Assembly: GCF_001429185.1 (NCBI RefSeq)
Contig: NZ_LMIW01000008.1
Span: 1 to 64,000, forward strand
From: Terrabacter sp. Root85
GTDB taxonomy: Bacteria; Actinomycetota; Actinomycetes; Actinomycetales; Dermatophilaceae
Direction: 5' to 3'
Length of the DNA stretch: 64,000 nt
A program made the translations under genes and the position numbers. Under the pieces are notes generated by a model that saw only the letters and a program-made list of their open reading frames with translations, was not told the origin of the DNA and did no database searches. Below are positions 61,399 through 64,000 of this stretch, piece by piece (position 1 is the first letter of the stretch; each line of letters opens with the position of its first letter).

Positions 61399-62835
61399 AT
61401 GTCCTTCGACTACAAGGTTGCCGACCTGAGCCTCGCCGAGGCCGGCCGACACCAGCTCCGACTCGCCGAGCACGAGATGCCCGGCCTCATGGCGATCCGC
61501 GAGGAGTACGCCGAGGCCCAGCCGCTCAAGGGCGCCCGCATCGCCGGCTCCCTTCACATGACGGTGCAAACGGCCGTGCTCATCGAGACGCTCACCGCGC
61601 TCGGTGCCGAGGTCCGCTGGGCCTCCTGCAACATCTACTCGACGCAGGACGAGGCCGCCGCGGCCGTCGTCGTCGGCCCCCAGGGCAGCGCCGACGACCT
61701 CCAGGGCGTCCCCGTCTTCGCCTGGAAGGGCGAGACGCTCCCCGAGTACTGGTGGTGCACCGACCAGATCCTCACCTGGCCCGGCGGTGAGGGCCCGAAC
61801 ATGATCCTCGACGACGGCGGCGACGCGACGATGCTCGTGCACAAGGGCCGCGAGTGGGAGCAGGCCGGCCAGGTGCCGCCGACCACCGAGGAGGACTCCG
61901 AGGAGTTCGGCGTCTTCAAGGAGCTCGTGCGCCAGACGCTGACCACCGACCCGCAGAAGTGGACGACGGTCGCGGCCGGCATCAAGGGTGTCACCGAGGA
62001 GACCACGACCGGTGTCCACCGCCTCTACCAGCTGGCCGAGGCCGGCGAGCTGCTCTTCCCGGCCATCAACGTCAACGACGCGGTGACGAAGAGCAAGTTC
62101 GACAACACCTACGGCTGCCGCCACTCGCTCATCGACGGCCTCAACCGCGCCACCGACGTCCTCATCGGTGGCAAGGTCGCCGTCGTCGCCGGCTTCGGCG
62201 ACGTGGGCAAGGGCTGCGCCGAGTCCCTCCGTGGCCAGGGCGCTCGCGTCATCGTCACCGAGATCGACCCGATCTGCGCCCTGCAGGCCGCCATGGAGGG
62301 CTTCCAGGTCGCTCGCCTCGAGGACGTCGTCGAGTCCGCCGACATCTTCATCACGACGACCGGCTGCTACGACGTCGTCACGGCCGAGCACATGACGAAG
62401 ATGAAGAACAAGGCGATCGTGGCCAACATCGGCCACTTCGACAACGAGATCGACATGGCCGGCCTCGCCCGCGTCCCCGGCATCCAGAAGACCGAGATCA
62501 AGCCGCAGGTCCACGAGTGGACGTTCACCTCGGGCAGCTCGATCATCGTGCTCTCCGAGGGTCGCCTGATGAACCTCGGCAACGCCACCGGCCACCCGAG
62601 CTTCGTCATGAGCAACTCGTTCTCCAACCAGACGATCGCCCAGATCGAGCTCTTCACGAAGACCGGCGACTACGCCAAGCAGGTCTACACCCTGCCGAAG
62701 CACCTCGACGAGAAGGTCGCGCGCCTGCACCTCGACGCCCTCGGCGTCCGGCTCACCGAGCTGACCAAGGGCCAGGCCGAGTACCTCGGCGTCGACGTCG
62801 CCGGGCCGTACAAGCCGGAGCACTACCGCTACTGA
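61399..62835 (+). CDS. ahcY: S-adenosylhomocysteine hydrolase
   Basis: The product is 478 aa. It splits S-adenosylhomocysteine into homocysteine and adenosine. Hallmarks are [39 protein letters not shown]-binding [13 protein letters not shown], and the C-terminal [20 protein letters not shown]...[11 protein letters not shown] 40-residue insert typical of actinobacterial enzymes ([19 protein letters not shown]) is present. The ATG has AAAGGAA in front. A very strong terminator follows. Confidence 0.97.
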   Translation: MSFDYKVADLSLAEAGRHQLRLAEHEMPGLMAIREEYAEAQPLKGARIAGSLHMTVQTAVLIETLTALGAEVRWASCNIYSTQDEAAAAVVVGPQGSADDLQGVPVFAWKGETLPEYWWCTDQILTWPGGEGPNMILDDGGDATMLVHKGREWEQAGQVPPTTEEDSEEFGVFKELVRQTLTTDPQKWTTVAAGIKGVTEETTTGVHRLYQLAEAGELLFPAINVNDAVTKSKFDNTYGCRHSLIDGLNRATDVLIGGKVAVVAGFGDVGKGCAESLRGQGARVIVTEIDPICALQAAMEGFQVARLEDVVESADIFITTTGCYDVVTAEHMTKMKNKAIVANIGHFDNEIDMAGLARVPGIQKTEIKPQVHEWTFTSGSSIIVLSEGRLMNLGNATGHPSFVMSNSFSNQTIAQIELFTKTGDYAKQVYTLPKHLDEKVARLHLDALGVRLTELTKGQAEYLGVDVAGPYKPEHYRY

Positions 62836-62880
62836 GCCCACCCCGGTGCCGCCCCGCACCGGAGCGGCACCCCACGGCGT

Positions 62881-62918
62881 ACGGATGCCGCCCACCTCAC
62901 GAGGTGGGCGGCATCCGT
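62881..62918. terminator. Bidirectional terminator after sahH
   Basis: Perfect 17-bp arms, ACGGATGCCGCCCACCT and AGGTGGGCGGCATCCGT, lie around a 4-nt loop between sahH and the convergent membrane-protein gene. TGTGTTC follows on the plus strand. Confidence 0.9.
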
Positions 62919-62943
62919 GTGTTCGGGGTGGGAAGTGCTGCCG

Positions 62944-64000
62944 TCAGCGCGGGGCGCGGAGCAGGACGTACTCCGAGCCGCGCTGCACGACCGTCCACTG
63001 CGCCTGCTCCGTCAGCGCCTCGATGACCGGCTGCCCCTTGGTGAGCAGGGCGTACGTGCAGCCGGTCCGGCGCACGTAGGCCTGCCAGGCCGGGGCTGCG
63101 CGCTCGAAGTCGAGGTGCTCCTTGACGTGTCCGGTCGCGTAGACCTCGACGCGCCCGTCGATGGTGGGACGCACGTTCGGGTGGCGCCAGATGAGCCAGC
63201 CCCCGACGCCGTAGTCGTTGCACACGACGGTGCCCTGCGGCAGGGCCGACAACGGCGTGTCGAGGTCGTTGGCCCCCCACGTCGGGACGGCCGCTCGGGT
63301 CGGCAGGATCAGGGCTGCGACGAGCAGCCCGAGCGCCGCGAGGCCGACGGTCAGGCCGACCTCGCGCCGAGTCACGGGTTCGCGGTCCGGCGGGAGCAGG
63401 CCCTGGATCGTCGCCGCGGCGACCGGGGCGATGACGGCGGCTCCGACGGCGACGGTCCGGCTGTAGAGCAGGGCCAGCCCGATGGCGAGCCCGACGAGGA
63501 GGATGTCGGTCCAGCGGGCGCGGTGCCGGGCGCGAGCCCAGACGAGGACGACGGCGCCTGCGAGGGCGAGGAAGGCGAGGAAGCCCGGCTGCCGGAGCGA
63601 CGGCGGCATCCACTCCTCGATGTACTGGGTCGTCTCGTTGACGGCGAAGGGCGACAGGAGCAGCTCGGGTCCGGTCGGCGTCACGGCGGCGGCCGCGAGG
63701 GAGGCCAGTGGCACGAGCGCGAGGCGCAGCCACTGCCGGCGGGTCACCGCACGGTCGAGCGCGATCCCGAGCAGCGCGACGACCCCGATGACGACACCGA
63801 AGAACCACATGCCGTGCGTGCAGGCCCAGACCCACGTGACGGGCACGAGCCACCACCGCGGGCGAGCGTCCGCGGCCGAGCGCAGCCAGGCCGCCGTGAA
63901 GGCCACGGCGAAGGCGAACGAGAGCAGGTGCGGCCGCAGCGACAGGCTCTGGCTCATCGCCACGAGGGCGACGGACGTGACGGCGGCCGAGGCGAGGAGC
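62944..64000 (-). CDS. Polytopic membrane protein, 5'-truncated by window edge
   Basis: The visible 352 residues run off the right edge with no stop or clear start. Nine or so hydrophobic helices are seen, with LSLRPHLLSFAFAVAF, a feature of GT-C-like integral membrane proteins. They end in a soluble tail (VPTWGANDLDTPLSAL...GTVVCNDYGVGGWLIWRHPNVRPTIDGRVEVY). The tail pattern CNDYxxGGxLIW is common in large actinobacterial membrane proteins of unknown role. A glycosyltransferase-related function is possible but unproven. Confidence 0.75.
   Translation of the reverse strand, partial: LLASAAVTSVALVAMSQSLSLRPHLLSFAFAVAFTAAWLRSAADARPRWWLVPVTWVWACTHGMWFFGVVIGVVALLGIALDRAVTRRQWLRLALVPLASLAAAAVTPTGPELLLSPFAVNETTQYIEEWMPPSLRQPGFLAFLALAGAVVLVWARARHRARWTDILLVGLAIGLALLYSRTVAVGAAVIAPVAAATIQGLLPPDREPVTRREVGLTVGLAALGLLVAALILPTRAAVPTWGANDLDTPLSALPQGTVVCNDYGVGGWLIWRHPNVRPTIDGRVEVYATGHVKEHLDFERAAPAWQAYVRRTGCTYALLTKGQPVIEALTEQAQWTVVQRGSEYVLLRAPR

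Overview
The window is about 72% G+C and densely packed, with genes on both strands, frequent GTG starts and at least a dozen 4-base ATGA/GTGA stop-start overlaps. This is typical of an actinobacterial chromosome. Mycothiol-dependent redox genes (mycoredoxin, mycothione reductase, a SigH/RsrA-type pair), coenzyme F420 genes (fbiA, fbiB), two WhiB proteins, UvrD2 and the tiny ribosomal protein bL37 confirm Actinomycetota. Overall protein similarity suggests Micrococcales, perhaps Intrasporangiaceae, but the family is inference. No prophage, CRISPR array or large genomic island is visible; the only mobile DNA is the edge of an IS5-like element at the left border.

Layout. (1) 1-280: IS5-like element end and short tandem repeats. 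(2) 280-19700: a block whose gene content and relative strands match, from memory, the Mycobacterium tuberculosis Rv3193c-Rv3199c neighbourhood: phosphotransferase, nudC, mycoredoxin, ppk2, uvrD2, a long whiB7 leader and whiB7, small ORFs, ABC1 kinase, an orphan cyclodehydratase-like protein, DUF5679, a YgjP-like metallopeptidase, NUDIX, DUF2342, moaE, a PDZ/Lon-like protease, a PPA1309-family protein and a UPF0182 membrane protein. (3) 19.7-25.3 kb: initiator tRNA-Met with its own promoter and terminator, a small membrane protein, DUF1990, and a translationally coupled hen1-pnkp RNA-repair operon. (4) 25.4-32.9 kb: a decayed secreted-protein gene, an oxidoreductase, a class V aminotransferase, a small secreted/anchored protein, two coupled M16 peptidases and a GNAT acetyltransferase. 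(5) 32.9-39.8 kb: hisN, rsgA, aroA, DoxX, an SRAP protein, a hydrolase, sigH-rsrA with a recognisable autoregulatory promoter, and bL37. (6) 39.8-49.4 kb: a 31-codon ORF with its own terminator, two coupled membrane HD-GYP proteins, malic enzyme, the bioYMN biotin transporter, an oxidoreductase and fbiAB. (7) 49.6-64 kb: whiB2, a large membrane glycosyltransferase, DUF5719, a zincin-fold protein, DUF3499, phosphomannomutase, a Trm112-like protein, an SIS protein, mycothione reductase, DUF808, sahH and a truncated polytopic membrane protein. This last region again resembles mycobacteria (Rv3248c-Rv3262).

How the genes work together. Several form one thiol/oxidative-stress theme (mycoredoxin, SigH/RsrA, mycothione reductase). 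Others serve nucleic-acid repair (UvrD2, SRAP, Hen1-Pnkp), antibiotic-stress control (WhiB7 with its attenuator-like leader), cofactors (biotin, F420, molybdopterin) and cell-envelope mannose/glycan supply with developmental control (WhiB2, PMM, glycosyltransferase).

The most unusual signal is not a gene. The octamer GTATGCCG (or its complement) occurs about 29 times by eye, roughly an order of magnitude above base-composition expectation. It is enriched in intergenic DNA, survives in different reading frames, and once forms an inverted pair that makes a terminator-like hairpin between convergent genes. This pattern resembles DNA-uptake or chromosome-architecture motifs.
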